Source: Porphyrobacter sp.
GTDB lineage: Bacteria > Pseudomonadota > Alphaproteobacteria > Sphingomonadales > Sphingomonadaceae
Reading direction: 5' to 3'
Assembly: GCA_027531395.1 (NCBI GenBank)
Contig: JAPZRO010000004.1
Span: 124,001-188,000, forward strand
Length of the DNA: 64,000 nucleotides
The translations under genes were made by a program, and so were the position numbers. The first letter of the stretch is position 1. Every line of letters starts with the position of its first letter. Below the pieces are notes generated by a model. That model searched no databases and had not been told where the DNA came from. It saw only the letters and a list, made by a program, of their open reading frames with translations. Below, piece after piece: positions 55,199 through 64,000 of the stretch.

Positions 55199-56326
55199 AT
55201 GCAGGAAGCGCAACCTAGCCTTACCGGCCGCCCGGTGATCTCCGCCACCGGCCTGTTCACCCCGGCCGAGACCATCACCAACGAAGAGCTGGTCGCCAGC
55301 TTCAACACCTTCGTCGATCGTTACAACGCCGCGCATCCCGAGGCCGAGCCGCTGGCCTATTCCTCGGTCGAATTCATCGAGAAGGCGAGCGGGATCAAGG
55401 CGCGCCATGTGATGAGCAAGGCGCCGATTCTCGACCCCGACATCATGGCCCCGCGCTGGCCCGAGCGCGCCAATGACGAGCTGTCGATCATGGCGGAAAT
55501 CGGTGTCGCCGCTGCCCGGCAGGCGCTGGAGCGCGCCGGACGCGATCCGAAGGACGTGGACGCGATGCTGTGCGCGGCCTCGAACATGCAGCGCCCCTAT
55601 CCGGCGATGGCGATCGAGATCCAGCAGGCGCTCGGCATTAATGGCTTCGGCTTCGACATGAATGTCGCCTGCTCCTCGGCCACCTTCGGGATCCAGACGG
55701 CTGCCGACTACATCCGCGCGGGCAATGCCCGGAGCGTACTGGTGGTCAGTCCCGAAATCACGTCCGGCCACCTCAACTGGCGCGACCGCGACAGCCACTT
55801 CATCTTCGGCGATGTGGCGACCGCGGTGCTGGTCGAGGATGCCGCCATCGCTCCGGCACAGCACTGGGACATCCTCGGCACGAAGCTCAAGACGGTGTTC
55901 TCGAACAACATCCGCAACAATTTCGGCTTCCTCAACCGCGCCACGCCCGAGACCGAAGGCGCAGCGGACAAGCTGTTCGTCCAGGAAGGGCGCAAGGTGT
56001 TCAAGGAGGTGGTGCCGATGGTCGCGCAGATGATCCTTGATGAAGCCGTCCGCCTCGGCATCGCGCCCGAGGGCCTGCGCCGCTTGTGGCTGCACCAGGC
56101 CAATGCCGGCATGAACCGTCTGATCGCGCACAAGGTTCTGGGCCACGAGGCGAACGAGGACGAGAGCCCGACCGTGCTCGACACCTATGGCAACACCTCC
56201 AGCGCCGGCTCGATCATCGCTTTCCACCAGCATTCGGACGATCTGGTGGCGGGCGATACCGGGCTGATCTGCAGCTTCGGTGCGGGCTACTCCGCGGGCA
56301 GCGTGTTCGTTCGCAAAGTCGGCTGA
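55199..56326 (+). CDS. Beta-ketoacyl-ACP synthase III family protein
   Basis: The 375-residue thiolase-fold enzyme has the KAS III Cys-His-Asn triad: Cys in MNVACSSATFGIQ, His in LWLHQANAGMNR and Asn in DTYGNTSSAGS. It is longer than FabH (about 320 residues) and carries an insertion (FNTFVDRYNAAHPEAEPLAY) near the N-terminus, which points to the FabY/DarB-like branch rather than plain FabH. It could start fatty-acid chains or make a special lipid. GAGGG precedes ATG 55199. psd follows 61 bases later. Confidence 0.87.
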   Translation: MQEAQPSLTGRPVISATGLFTPAETITNEELVASFNTFVDRYNAAHPEAEPLAYSSVEFIEKASGIKARHVMSKAPILDPDIMAPRWPERANDELSIMAEIGVAAARQALERAGRDPKDVDAMLCAASNMQRPYPAMAIEIQQALGINGFGFDMNVACSSATFGIQTAADYIRAGNARSVLVVSPEITSGHLNWRDRDSHFIFGDVATAVLVEDAAIAPAQHWDILGTKLKTVFSNNIRNNFGFLNRATPETEGAADKLFVQEGRKVFKEVVPMVAQMILDEAVRLGIAPEGLRRLWLHQANAGMNRLIAHKVLGHEANEDESPTVLDTYGNTSSAGSIIAFHQHSDDLVAGDTGLICSFGAGYSAGSVFVRKVG

Positions 56327-56387
56327 GGTGGCTGCAGCGGACCGAGTGTCCTTGCAGGCCCGCGCGCCACTCCCTAGAAGCTGAGCG

Positions 56388-57137
56388 ATGGCAGGTGAAA
56401 TCCTCGATAACAAAGGCCGGGGAGACGCGGGCTGGACCTGGCCCACGATCCACCCGGAAGGTCGCAAGTTCGGGCTCGCCGCCAGCGCGGTCAGCCTGTT
56501 CTTCTTGGCTGTCGGCTGGGAGCTGATCGGCTGGCCGCTGGCTTTGCTCTCGATCGGGGTGTTCGCCTTCTTCCGCGATCCCGAGCGTGTGGTGCCGCAG
56601 GCGGATGCCGCGCTTGTCTCGCCGGCTGACGGTCTGGTGACCCTGATCGAGGAAGTCGAGCCGCCGCGCGAACTCCAGATCGACGACGGTTCGGGCTTTG
56701 CCGGTCTTCCCGCCGGTCCGGTGACGCGGGTGTCGATCTTCATGAGCGTGTTCGATGTGCACATCAACCGCACCCCCGTGGGCGGAACGGTGCGGCGGGT
56801 GGTCTATATTCCCGGACGCTTCATGAATGCCGAGCTCGACAAGGCGAGCGAGGACAACGAGCGCCAGCATATCCTGATCGAGCGCGGTGACGGGCTCAAG
56901 ATCGGCTTTACCCAGATCGCGGGGCTGGTGGCGCGGCGGATCGTACCTTTCGTCAAGCCCGGCGATATCGTTGCCAAGGGCCAGCGCGTCGGGCTGATCC
57001 GCTTCGGTAGCCGGGTCGATGTCTACCTTCCCGCCGGCACCGATCCCAAGGTGATGATCGGGCAGACCGTGATTGCGGGCGAGACGGTGATCGCCGACAT
57101 CGGCCAGCGCGGGCTGATCGAAGGGATCGCCCAATGA
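56388..57137 (+). CDS. psd: Phosphatidylserine decarboxylase (short, archaeal-type)
   Basis: The 249-residue proenzyme decarboxylates phosphatidylserine to phosphatidylethanolamine. It has two N-terminal spans, [37 protein letters not shown], and the self-cleavage site Gly-Ser in [11 protein letters not shown], where the Ser becomes the pyruvoyl group. The short form lacks the long N-terminal of E. coli Psd. The last four bases overlap the pssA start, so the synthase and decarboxylase are coupled. Confidence 0.94.
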   Translation: MAGEILDNKGRGDAGWTWPTIHPEGRKFGLAASAVSLFFLAVGWELIGWPLALLSIGVFAFFRDPERVVPQADAALVSPADGLVTLIEEVEPPRELQIDDGSGFAGLPAGPVTRVSIFMSVFDVHINRTPVGGTVRRVVYIPGRFMNAELDKASEDNERQHILIERGDGLKIGFTQIAGLVARRIVPFVKPGDIVAKGQRVGLIRFGSRVDVYLPAGTDPKVMIGQTVIAGETVIADIGQRGLIEGIAQ

Positions 57138-58036
57138 GCAGCCGGCCGCCACGCAAACGGGGCTCGCGCAAGCTGCCCGGCGCCCGCTTCCTGCCAGCGC
57201 GGCTTGGCCCCAAGGCGGCCGAAGACGAGGACGAAGACGGGGGCAGTAGCGCCGTCCGCGGCGGCGGGCTGACCTTGCGCGCGATGCTGCCCAACGCGAT
57301 CACCGCCGCCGCGCTGTGCGCCGGGTTGACCGGCATCCGCTTCGCGATCGATGGCCAGTGGGATTACGCGATAGGGCTGGTGGTGCTGGCGGGGGTGCTC
57401 GACGGGATCGACGGGCGCATCGCGCGCCTGCTCAACGCCCAGTCGCGGTTCGGCGCTGAGCTCGACAGTCTTGCCGATTCGCTGTCCTTCGGTGTCGCTC
57501 CGGCGCTGATTCTGTTCCTGTGGAGTCTGCAGGACCTGCCGCGCTTCGGCTGGTTTGCCGCGCTGGCCTTCGCGATTTCCTGCGCACTCAGGCTGGCCCG
57601 TTTCAATGCGCGGATCGATGTCGATGACCAGCCGCACAAGTCCGCGGGCTTCCTGACCGGAGTGCCGGCGCCGGTCGGGGCAGGGCTCGCCTTCACCCCG
57701 TTCTACCTGTGGCACGAGACCGGGATCGCCTTCTTCCGCGATCCGCTGGTGATGACCGTGTGGCTGGCGGTTATCGCGGGACTGATGATCTCCAACATGG
57801 CGACGCTGAGTTGGGCCTCGCTGCGCCCGCGGCGTTCGATCCGTCTCCCGCTGATCGCCTTTGTCGCGCTGGCCTTTGCCGCACTGCTGCTGGAGCCATG
57901 GTGGACGCTCTCGGCGATCTGCGTCACCTATCTAGCGCTGATGCCATACGGTCTGGTGAAGTACGGCCGGATCAAGCGGCGCCGCGCGCAAGAGCAGGCA
58001 GCGGCCGCAGCATCGGCGAGCGCCGCGGCAGGATAA
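57134..58036 (+). CDS. pssA: CDP-diacylglycerol-serine O-phosphatidyltransferase
   Basis: The 300-residue membrane enzyme carries the CDP-alcohol phosphotransferase signature D-x2-D-G-x2-A-R-x8-G-x3-D-x3-D ([10 protein letters not shown] ... [12 protein letters not shown]). It has about eight spans and a basic N-terminal tail with an acidic patch (EDEDED). It makes phosphatidylserine for Psd. Its last 65 bases overlap, tail to tail, the small SOS-box gene on the other strand. Confidence 0.95.
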   Translation: MSSRPPRKRGSRKLPGARFLPARLGPKAAEDEDEDGGSSAVRGGGLTLRAMLPNAITAAALCAGLTGIRFAIDGQWDYAIGLVVLAGVLDGIDGRIARLLNAQSRFGAELDSLADSLSFGVAPALILFLWSLQDLPRFGWFAALAFAISCALRLARFNARIDVDDQPHKSAGFLTGVPAPVGAGLAFTPFYLWHETGIAFFRDPLVMTVWLAVIAGLMISNMATLSWASLRPRRSIRLPLIAFVALAFAALLLEPWWTLSAICVTYLALMPYGLVKYGRIKRRRAQEQAAAAASASAAAG

Positions 58037-58235
58037 CCGCACCGCCCTGACGCGCACCAGCGCGCAGCCGCACCTCGCGCGGATCGACCTGCATTACGAA
58101 TCCGGCATCCATCAGCGCCTTTTCCCGCATCAGCGCGGCATAGGCCCGGCGCACCTTGATCGCGCTGTCGGCAAGGCTCAGCACCGCCGCGACGGCAGCA
58201 AGGGCAAGCAGCAGGTTGATGGCAAGAGCAAGCAT
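57972..58235 (-). CDS. Small single-span membrane protein under tandem LexA boxes; candidate SOS-induced effector
   Basis: The 87-residue protein starts with one membrane span (MLALAINLLLALAAVAAVL). An amphipathic basic helix (SAIKVRRAYAALMREKALM) and a small cytoplasmic or periplasmic tail (VMQVDPREVRLRAGARQGG, then Pro/Arg) follow. GGAAGGAA six bases before ATG 58235 is a good ribosome site. Upstream at 58258-58297 lie two GTTC-N7-GTTC sites, the alphaproteobacterial LexA box, just downstream of a consensus -35 TTGACA on the same strand. This regulation recalls SidA/SulA-type inhibitors of division, but the sequence is not recognised and the function is inference. Confidence 0.72.
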   Translation of the reverse strand: MLALAINLLLALAAVAAVLSLADSAIKVRRAYAALMREKALMDAGFVMQVDPREVRLRAGARQGGAVILPRRSPMLRPLPALARGAA

Positions 58236-58257
58236 GGCCGGTTCCTTCCGATTCGGT

Positions 58258-58297
58258 GTTCGACGTTTGTTCTATAGGCTTTGTTCCCTAGGTGTTC
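58258..58297. promoter_or_regulatory. Tandem LexA (SOS) boxes
   Basis: GTTC-GACGTTT-GTTC (58258-58272) and GTTC-CCTAGGT-GTTC (58283-58297) both match the alphaproteobacterial SOS box GTTC-N7-GTTC exactly. The next upstream element on the minus strand is TTGACA (58303-58308). The boxes are 23 and 48 bases upstream of the small membrane protein start and more than 220 bases from rpsB, so the small gene is the likely target. Confidence 0.75.
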
Positions 58298-58519
58298 CGA
58301 CCTGTCAAGACGATTTTCGCGTTATGTTCCGCATCGCCTTGGGAATCAGGGCTGGATTTTCCCGAGGCACGCGGCTAAGGGCGCGCTCGCAACGGGCTGG
58401 CCGCAGGGTCTGTCCGGGGCAGCAACGTCACATGGAAGGCGCACATACCGGTGCCGCAGGCGGGATCTCCGCCAGCGCGGTTCCAGCCTTCCAGAGGAAC
58501 AACCGGAAAGGAATTACCT

Positions 58520-59302
58520 ATGGCGGCACCTGTCGTCACGATGCAGCAATTGATCGAGGCCGGCGCTCACTTCGGCCACCAGACCCACCGCTGGAACCCG
58601 CGCATGAAGCCGTACATCTTCGGCGCGCGCAACGGCGTCCACATCATCGACCTGTCGCAGACCGTGCCGCTCTTCGCGCGCGCGCTCGATTTCGTCGAAT
58701 CGACCGTGCGTTCGGGCGGCAAGGTGCTGTTCGTCGGCACCAAGCGCCAGGCGCAGGAGCCGATCGCCGAAGCCGCGCGCATGTCGGGCCAGCACTTCGT
58801 CAACCATCGCTGGCTGGGCGGTATGCTCACCAACTGGAAGACCATCTCGGGTTCGATCCGCCGGCTCAAGAGCCTCGAGGAAATGCTCTCGGGCGACACC
58901 AGCGGCCTGACCAAGAAGGAAGTGCTCAACCTCACCCGTGAGCGCGAGAAGCTGGAAATGTCGCTCGGCGGCATCCGCGACATGGGCGGCATTCCTGACG
59001 TGATGTTCGTGATCGACGCCAACAAGGAAGACCTCGCCATCAAGGAAGCCGCTGTGCTCGGCATTCCGGTGATCGCGATCCTCGACACCAACGTCGACCC
59101 GTCGAACATCGCCTTCCCGGTTCCGGGCAACGACGACGCGAGCCGTGCTGTGCGTCTCTACTGCCAGGCGATCGGTGAAGCGGCGCTGGCCGGCAAGGGC
59201 AAGTTCCAGGCCGACGTGTCGAGCGATTTCGGTGCGATGGAAGAGCCGCCGGCCGAAGCTGTCGTCGCCGACGAGCCGGCTGCCGAAGACGCCGAAGCCT
59301 GA
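58520..59302 (+). CDS. rpsB: 30S ribosomal protein S2
   Basis: The 260-residue protein has [22 protein letters not shown] (read in part), [47 protein letters not shown] and [16 protein letters not shown], all S2 hallmarks. The C-terminal acidic extension ([20 protein letters not shown]) is longer than in E. coli. AAAGGAA precedes ATG 58520. It begins the conserved rpsB-tsf-pyrH-frr block; the leader before it is about 200 bases. Confidence 0.97.
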   Translation: MAAPVVTMQQLIEAGAHFGHQTHRWNPRMKPYIFGARNGVHIIDLSQTVPLFARALDFVESTVRSGGKVLFVGTKRQAQEPIAEAARMSGQHFVNHRWLGGMLTNWKTISGSIRRLKSLEEMLSGDTSGLTKKEVLNLTREREKLEMSLGGIRDMGGIPDVMFVIDANKEDLAIKEAAVLGIPVIAILDTNVDPSNIAFPVPGNDDASRAVRLYCQAIGEAALAGKGKFQADVSSDFGAMEEPPAEAVVADEPAAEDAEA

Positions 59303-59431
59303 TTTTGCGCGGGCGTTTGACGGTTTTCGTCAATCGCCCGTCACATTCCCCCTCTAGCGCGCCCGGCATTGCCTCCCTCTCCGGGACGGCAGGGCCGGGC
59401 GCCCGAACAACCGAATGAAAAGGAAATTCCC

Positions 59432-60358
59432 ATGGCCGATTTCTCCGTCGCCGATGTGAAGAAGCTGCGCGAGCGCACCGGCGCTGGCATGATGGACGCC
59501 AAGAAGGCGCTCGCCGAAGCCGGCGGCGACATCGAGGCTGCCGTTGACGCCCTGCGCGCCAAGGGCCTCGCCACCGCCCAGAAGAAGTCCAGCCGCACCG
59601 CGGCCGAAGGCCTCGTCGGCGTGCTGGTCGAAGGCACCAAGGGCGTGGCGGTCGAGGTCAACTCGGAAACCGACTTCGTCGCCAAGAACGACAAGTTCCA
59701 GGACTTCGTGCGCAAGGTGACCGCGGTTGCCCTCGCGACCGGTTCGGACGATGTCGACGCGCTCAAGGCGGCTGCCTATCCCGACGGCGGCACGGTTGCC
59801 GACAAGCTGACCGACAACGTCGCCACCATCGGTGAAAACCAGCAGATCCGCCGCATCAAGACCGTCTCGGTCGAGAAGGGCGCGGTCGTTGCCTACATGC
59901 ACACCGCCGCTGCCGAAGGCCTCGGCAAGATCGGCGTGCTGATCGGTCTGGAAAGCGAAGCGGGCGCCGACGTGCTCGAGCCGCTCGGCAAGCAGCTTGC
60001 CATGCATGCGGCCGCCGCCTTCCCGATGGCGCTCGACGCTGACAGCCTCGATCCCGAAGTGATCGAGCGCGAGCGCAAGATCGCTGCCGAAAAGGCTGCC
60101 GAAACCGGCAAGCCGGCCGACGTGCAGGAAAAGATGGTCGACGGCGCGGTGAAGAAGTTCGCCAAGGAAAACGCGCTGCTCAGCCAGATCTTCGTGATGG
60201 ACAACAAGACCGTGATCGCCGATCTCGTCGCCCAGGCCGGCAAGGCCGCGGGCACCCCGATCGTGCTCAAGGACTATGCCCGCTTCCAGCTCGGTGAAGG
60301 CATCGAGAAGGAAGAAACCGATTTCGCAGCGGAAGTCGCAGCGGCCGTAGCCGGCTGA
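59432..60358 (+). CDS. tsf: Elongation factor Ts
   Basis: The 308-residue nucleotide-exchange factor for EF-Tu has the N-terminal UBA-like [20 protein letters not shown], the core [13 protein letters not shown] and C-terminal [20 protein letters not shown]. It follows rpsB by 129 bases. A strong terminator after it suggests rpsB-tsf is a separate unit from pyrH. Confidence 0.97.
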   Translation: MADFSVADVKKLRERTGAGMMDAKKALAEAGGDIEAAVDALRAKGLATAQKKSSRTAAEGLVGVLVEGTKGVAVEVNSETDFVAKNDKFQDFVRKVTAVALATGSDDVDALKAAAYPDGGTVADKLTDNVATIGENQQIRRIKTVSVEKGAVVAYMHTAAAEGLGKIGVLIGLESEAGADVLEPLGKQLAMHAAAAFPMALDADSLDPEVIERERKIAAEKAAETGKPADVQEKMVDGAVKKFAKENALLSQIFVMDNKTVIADLVAQAGKAAGTPIVLKDYARFQLGEGIEKEETDFAAEVAAAVAG

Positions 60359-60382
60359 TTTTCGCTCTGTCGAAACACGAAC

Positions 60383-60420
60383 CGGCCGTCGCAGCTCCCA
60401 TGCTGCGGCGGCCGTTTCCT
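60383..60420 (+). terminator. Terminator after tsf
   Basis: CGGCCG-T-CGCAGC pairs with GCTGCG-G-CGGCCG (13 pairs with one G-T) across a six-base loop, followed by TTTCCTT. It lies about 25 bases after the tsf stop codon. Confidence 0.78.
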
Positions 60421-60519
60421 TGAGCGCCGCTGCGCCCGGCGCTACCTTACCCTTTGCGCATCGGCTGATTGCCGGTTAAGTGCGCGCCACTCAGATTCCA
60501 CCCGGAGCCCCGCATCCCC

Positions 60520-61239
60520 ATGTCTCTCCCCCCGATCAAGCGCGTCCTCCTGAAACTTTCGGGCGAAGTGCTGATGGGGGATCAGCAGTTCGGGATCGAT
60601 CCGGCCTTCGTCGCCGCGCTCGCAGGCGAGGTGAAGGCGGCCAAGGAAACGGGCCTCGAAGTCTGCCTTGTGATCGGCGGCGGCAACATCTTCCGCGGCA
60701 TGGCGGGGGCGGCGCAGGGGATGGACCGCGCGCAGGCCGACTACATGGGCATGCTGGCGACCGTGATGAACGCGCTGGCGATGCAGAACGCCCTGGAACA
60801 GCTCGGGGTCGAGACGCGGGTGCAGTCCGCGATCCAGATGGATCAGGTGTGCGAGCCGGTGATCCGCCGCCGCGCCGAGCGGCACCTCGAAAAGGGCCGC
60901 GTGGTGATCTTTGCCGCTGGTGTCGGCGCGCCCTATTTCACCACCGACAGCGGCGCGGCGCTGCGTGCGGCGGAAATGAAGTGCGACGCGCTGCTCAAGG
61001 GCACCAGCGTCGACGGGGTCTATGACAGCGACCCCAAGAAGAACGCCGCCGCGGTGCGTTTCGATACCGTCTCCTACGACCGCGTGCTGGCCGACAATCT
61101 CAAGGTGATGGACGCCTCGGCTGTGGCGCTGTGCCGCGACAACAAGATTCCGATCGTGGTCTTCTCGATCCGAGAAAAGGGCAACCTTGCGCGCGTGCTG
61201 GCGGGCGAGGGCGTGCAGACCATTGTTCAAGACAGCTAA
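60520..61239 (+). CDS. pyrH: UMP kinase
   Basis: The 239-residue amino-acid-kinase-fold enzyme phosphorylates UMP to UDP. Motifs are [63 protein letters not shown] (read in part) and [17 protein letters not shown] [12 protein letters not shown]. Length and order are standard. frr follows after 23 bases. Confidence 0.97.
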   Translation: MSLPPIKRVLLKLSGEVLMGDQQFGIDPAFVAALAGEVKAAKETGLEVCLVIGGGNIFRGMAGAAQGMDRAQADYMGMLATVMNALAMQNALEQLGVETRVQSAIQMDQVCEPVIRRRAERHLEKGRVVIFAAGVGAPYFTTDSGAALRAAEMKCDALLKGTSVDGVYDSDPKKNAAAVRFDTVSYDRVLADNLKVMDASAVALCRDNKIPIVVFSIREKGNLARVLAGEGVQTIVQDS

Positions 61240-61262
61240 TACAATCAGAGGGAACCCCAGCC

Positions 61263-61820
61263 ATGCCGCAGTATGACAAGGCCGATGTCGAGCGCCGGAT
61301 GAAGGGCGCGGTGGAATCGCTCAAGAGCGACCTTCAGGGCCTGCGCACCGGCCGCGCCAACACCACCCTGCTCGATCCGGTGCAGGTCGAGGTCTACGGC
61401 TCGATGATGCCGCTCCAGCAGGTCGCCACGGTCTCGGCGCCCGAGCCGCGGATGCTTTCGGTGCAGGTGTGGGACAAGTCGAACCTCCACGCGGTGGAAA
61501 AGGCGATTGCCTATGCCAACCTTGGCCTCAATCCGATCATCGACGGCCAGACCCTGCGCTTGCCGATCCCCGATCTGACGCAGGAGCGCCGCAAGGAGCT
61601 TGCCAAGCTCGCGGGCCAGTATGCCGAGAAGGCCAAGATCGCGATCCGCAACGTGCGCCGCGACGCGATGGAAAGCCTCAAGACCGACGAGAAGAAGAAG
61701 GAAATCTCCGAGGACGAGCGCAAGCGGTCGGAAGAGCAGGTCCAGAAGCTGACCGATCAATACGTCAAGGAAACCGACGAGGCGGCGGCCAAGAAGGAGC
61801 AGGAAATCCTGACGCAGTAA
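61263..61820 (+). CDS. frr: Ribosome recycling factor
   Basis: The 185-residue protein has the coiled-coil domain I ([34 protein letters not shown], read in part), [24 protein letters not shown] and the C-terminal [25 protein letters not shown], each read in part. It splits post-termination ribosomes with EF-G. Position after pyrH is conserved. Confidence 0.97.
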   Translation: MPQYDKADVERRMKGAVESLKSDLQGLRTGRANTTLLDPVQVEVYGSMMPLQQVATVSAPEPRMLSVQVWDKSNLHAVEKAIAYANLGLNPIIDGQTLRLPIPDLTQERRKELAKLAGQYAEKAKIAIRNVRRDAMESLKTDEKKKEISEDERKRSEEQVQKLTDQYVKETDEAAAKKEQEILTQ

Positions 61821-61838
61821 GGCGCGGGATTCCGGAAC

Positions 61839-62528
61839 GTGGGAACAGGATTGGACCAGTCGCGCGCCAGACATGTCGCCATCATCATGGATGGCAATGG
61901 CCGCTGGGCCAAGAAGCGCGGGTTGCCGCGCGCCGTCGGCCACCAGCGCGGCGTGGAAGCGGTGCGGCGGCTGGTGCGGGCGCTGGAGCCGACCGGGCTC
62001 GAGTGCCTGACGCTCTACGCCTTCTCCTCGGAAAACTGGAAGCGGCCTGACGAGGAGGTCGACGATCTGATGAACCTGATGCGCAAGTTCATCAAATCCG
62101 ACCTGCCCGAATTCGTCGCCAACAACGTCAAGCTCAAGATCATCGGCGACTGGCAGTCATTGGCGCCCGATATCGTCGCGATGCTGGAAGACGCGCTGGC
62201 GCAGACCGCGAACGGCAGGCAGACGCTGGCCGTCGCGCTCAATTACGGCGGCCAGCACGAGATCGCGCGGGCTGCGGCCAAGGCGGCGGCGGCGGGCGAT
62301 GTCTCGATCGAAAGCATCGCCTTCCATCTCGACACCGCCGATCTGCCGCCGCTTGATCTCTTGATCCGCACCAGCGGCGAAATCCGCCTGTCCAATTTTC
62401 TGCTGTGGCAATCGGCCTATGCCGAGATGCTGTTTGTCGACACGCTGTGGCCCGATTTCGAGCCGGCGCACCTGACGCAGGCGCTCGACGACTTTGCGCG
62501 GAGGGAGCGGCGCTATGGCGGGCGCTGA
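61839..62528 (+). CDS. uppS: Undecaprenyl diphosphate synthase (cis-prenyltransferase)
   Basis: The 229-residue enzyme makes the C55 lipid carrier for cell-wall precursors. The active-site Asp lies in VAIIMDGNGRWAKKRGLPRA (read in part), with LYAFSSENWKRP and DLLIRTSGEIRLSNFLLWQSAYAE (read in part). It starts at GTG 61839. The stop overlaps cdsA by 14 bases, so the two are coupled. Confidence 0.96.
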   Translation: MGTGLDQSRARHVAIIMDGNGRWAKKRGLPRAVGHQRGVEAVRRLVRALEPTGLECLTLYAFSSENWKRPDEEVDDLMNLMRKFIKSDLPEFVANNVKLKIIGDWQSLAPDIVAMLEDALAQTANGRQTLAVALNYGGQHEIARAAAKAAAAGDVSIESIAFHLDTADLPPLDLLIRTSGEIRLSNFLLWQSAYAEMLFVDTLWPDFEPAHLTQALDDFARRERRYGGR

Positions 62529-63270
62529 AGTGCGCAAGCAGGCTGTGTCCGATCTGCCGGTGCGGCTCGGTTCGGCGATCGTGATGCTGGTGATTTCCGC
62601 CGGGGCCCTGTGGCTCGGCGGGTGGTTCTGGACCGGCTTCGTCGGCGTGCTGGCGCTGGGCGTGCTGTGGGAATGGAACCGGCTGGTGAGCCGCTTCGGC
62701 GCATCGAGTGTCGCCGAGACGCTGTGGTTCTTTAGCGGCGTGATCTACATCGGCGGTGCGGCGCTGGCGATGATGGCGCTGCGGAACGGTGCGCAGTTCC
62801 TGCCCGTGAACGGCCAGAGCCTCGGCTACGGCCCGTTCGAGGTGCTGATCGGCTACATCGCGCCGATTATCGCGGTCGATGCGGGCGCCTATTTCGCCGG
62901 ACGCGCCATCGGCGGCCCCAAGATCGCGCCGCGGATCAGCCCGTCCAAGACCTGGGCTGGCCTCGCTGGTGGGGCCTTGGCGGCGGGGCTGGTGGGGATC
63001 GGCAACGAACTGGCAGACTTCGGTCCGGCGGCGGGGTCTCCCGGCTACGACATGGTCAGTCTGGCGCTTGCGCTGGTCGCGGGCCTGCTGATCGCGGTGG
63101 TCGCACAGACCGGCGATTTCTTTGAAAGCTGGATGAAGCGGCGGGCGGGCGTGAAGGATTCGAGCAACCTCATTCCCGGCCATGGCGGGCTGTTTGACCG
63201 GCTCGACGGCTTCCTTGCAGTGTTCTTTATGCTGTTTGTGATTGCCTTGGGCCTGCGTTTGCTGGGATGA
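62515..63270 (+). CDS. cdsA: Phosphatidate cytidylyltransferase
   Basis: The 251-residue membrane enzyme makes CDP-diacylglycerol, the substrate of PssA encoded upstream in the window. It has about seven spans, AGRAIGGPKIAPRISPSKTWAG in the cytoplasmic loop, and the family signature DFFESWMKRRAGVKDSSNLIPGHGGLFDRLDG (read in part). GGAGGGAG lies before ATG 62515. Confidence 0.96.
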   Translation: MAGAEVRKQAVSDLPVRLGSAIVMLVISAGALWLGGWFWTGFVGVLALGVLWEWNRLVSRFGASSVAETLWFFSGVIYIGGAALAMMALRNGAQFLPVNGQSLGYGPFEVLIGYIAPIIAVDAGAYFAGRAIGGPKIAPRISPSKTWAGLAGGALAAGLVGIGNELADFGPAAGSPGYDMVSLALALVAGLLIAVVAQTGDFFESWMKRRAGVKDSSNLIPGHGGLFDRLDGFLAVFFMLFVIALGLRLLG

Positions 63271-63277
63271 TGCGACG

Positions 63278-64000
63278 ATGACCCGTTCGCTCACTCTGCT
63301 CGGCGCCACCGGCTCGATCGGCGCTTCGACGCTCGATCTGGTGCGCCGCAACCGCGGGGAATGGCGCGTCGAGGCGCTCACCGCCCATTGCAGCGCGGCC
63401 GAGCTGGCGGCGCTCGCGATCGAATTCGATGCGAAGCTCGCGGTGGTCGGCGACGAGACCTGCCTGCCCGAATTGCGCGAAGCGCTCGGCAATAGCGGGA
63501 TCACGGCGGCGGGCGGCGCGCAGGCGCTGGTCGAGGCGGCGGCGCGGCCTGTGGACATGACGGTCGCAGCAATTGTCGGCTGCGCAGGGCTTGCGCCGGT
63601 AATGGCGGCGGTGGAACGCGGCGGCACCATCGCGCTCGCCAACAAGGAAGCGCTGGTCTCCGCTGGCGAGGTGCTGATGGAGGCGGTGGCCCGCCATGGC
63701 GCGACACTGCTGCCGACGGACTCCGAGCATAACGCGATCTTCCAGTGCCTTGCCGGCAATCGCCTGTCGGATGTCGCGCGCATCACGCTGACCGCGAGCG
63801 GCGGACCGCTGCGCACGTGGTCGGCCGAGCGGCTGCATGCCGCCACTCCGGCGGAGGCTGTCGCCCATCCCAACTGGTCGATGGGCGCCAAGATCAGTGT
63901 GGATTCGGCCACGATGATGAACAAGGGGCTCGAATATATCGAGGCCTATCACCTCTTCCCGGTCGGGTTGGAAAAGCTCGCCATCGTCGTCCACCCGCAG
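63278..64000 (+). CDS. dxr: 1-deoxy-D-xylulose 5-phosphate reductoisomerase, 3'-truncated by window edge
   Basis: Open from ATG 63278 to the end of the window (241 codons), this is the N-terminal two-thirds of DXR, the second step of the MEP isoprenoid pathway. Visible motifs are the NADPH-binding LLGATGSIGASTLDLV, NKEALVSAGE, the metal-site LPTDSEHNAIFQ, SGGPLRTW and the flexible-loop region HPNWSMGAKISVDSATMMNKGLEYIEAYHLF (read in part). It follows cdsA by seven bases, the usual order before rseP and bamA. Confidence 0.95.
   Translation, partial: MTRSLTLLGATGSIGASTLDLVRRNRGEWRVEALTAHCSAAELAALAIEFDAKLAVVGDETCLPELREALGNSGITAAGGAQALVEAAARPVDMTVAAIVGCAGLAPVMAAVERGGTIALANKEALVSAGEVLMEAVARHGATLLPTDSEHNAIFQCLAGNRLSDVARITLTASGGPLRTWSAERLHAATPAEAVAHPNWSMGAKISVDSATMMNKGLEYIEAYHLFPVGLEKLAIVVHPQ

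Overview
This is a 64 kb, GC-rich chromosomal window from an alphaproteobacterium. It is most likely a pigmented, aerobic member of the Sphingomonadales, probably Erythrobacteraceae (Erythrobacter/Porphyrobacter-like). That placement is inferred from four things: overlapping carotenoid ketolase and hydroxylase genes (crtW-crtZ), an F1-ATPase zeta-type subunit gene, an NDUFS4-type complex I accessory subunit, and the very high GC content with strong codon bias on both strands. No phage, insertion sequence or CRISPR array was found.

Layout. 1-0.9 kb: a truncated queuosine-precursor transporter and tRNA-Arg. 1.0-13 kb: an accessory catabolic island in two oppositely directed transcription units around a GntR/FCD regulator. 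The minus-strand unit encodes an HMG-CoA-lyase-like enzyme, HyuA, HyuB, a CaiB/BaiF CoA-transferase and an isochorismatase-like amidohydrolase. The plus-strand unit encodes a racemase-fold protein without the expected catalytic cysteines, two tandem NTF2-like proteins and a TonB-dependent receptor. Both units carry the same 12-bp site TTTGTATACAAT upstream. 13-20 kb: NUDIX hydrolase, a candidate sigma-54-driven small RNA, grxD-bolA-zeta, quinone oxidoreductase, leuC-small ORF-leuD, a thioesterase and a Crp/Fnr regulator. 20-23 kb: an exported Ntn-hydrolase with twin operator-like sites, then crtW-crtZ. 23-31 kb: tRNA-Pro, yajC-secD-secF, a glycosyltransferase, an XRE regulator, a DUF6456 protein and Uup.

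31-38 kb is envelope signalling: a SIMPL-domain protein, a PepSY-like protein with a two-component system, an ECF sigma factor with a probable membrane partner, a secreted protein and a lipoprotein. 37-49 kb is housekeeping: chorismate mutase, polyprenyl diphosphate synthase, HrpB, a complex I subunit, SRP RNA, dnaX, ybaB, lon, HU, a lipoprotein, rlmB and tRNA-Tyr. 50-55 kb holds a dabB-dabA inorganic-carbon uptake operon divergent from a LysR regulator, with a perfect inverted repeat between them. 55-58 kb has a KAS III enzyme and psd-pssA. 58.5-64 kb is the conserved block rpsB-tsf-pyrH-frr-uppS-cdsA-dxr, with dxr cut by the window end.

The most unusual signals are: (i) two tandem alphaproteobacterial LexA boxes (GTTC-N7-GTTC) directly upstream of an 87-codon single-span membrane protein, a candidate SOS-induced small membrane effector; (ii) a -24/-12 promoter followed by a two-hairpin, about 104-nt transcript with no ORF; (iii) the hydantoinase/CoA-ester island with paired operators; (iv) a family of hairpin-rich intergenic repeats whose stems change in a compensatory way between copies. 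Functions come from recognised motifs read by eye. No database search was run.
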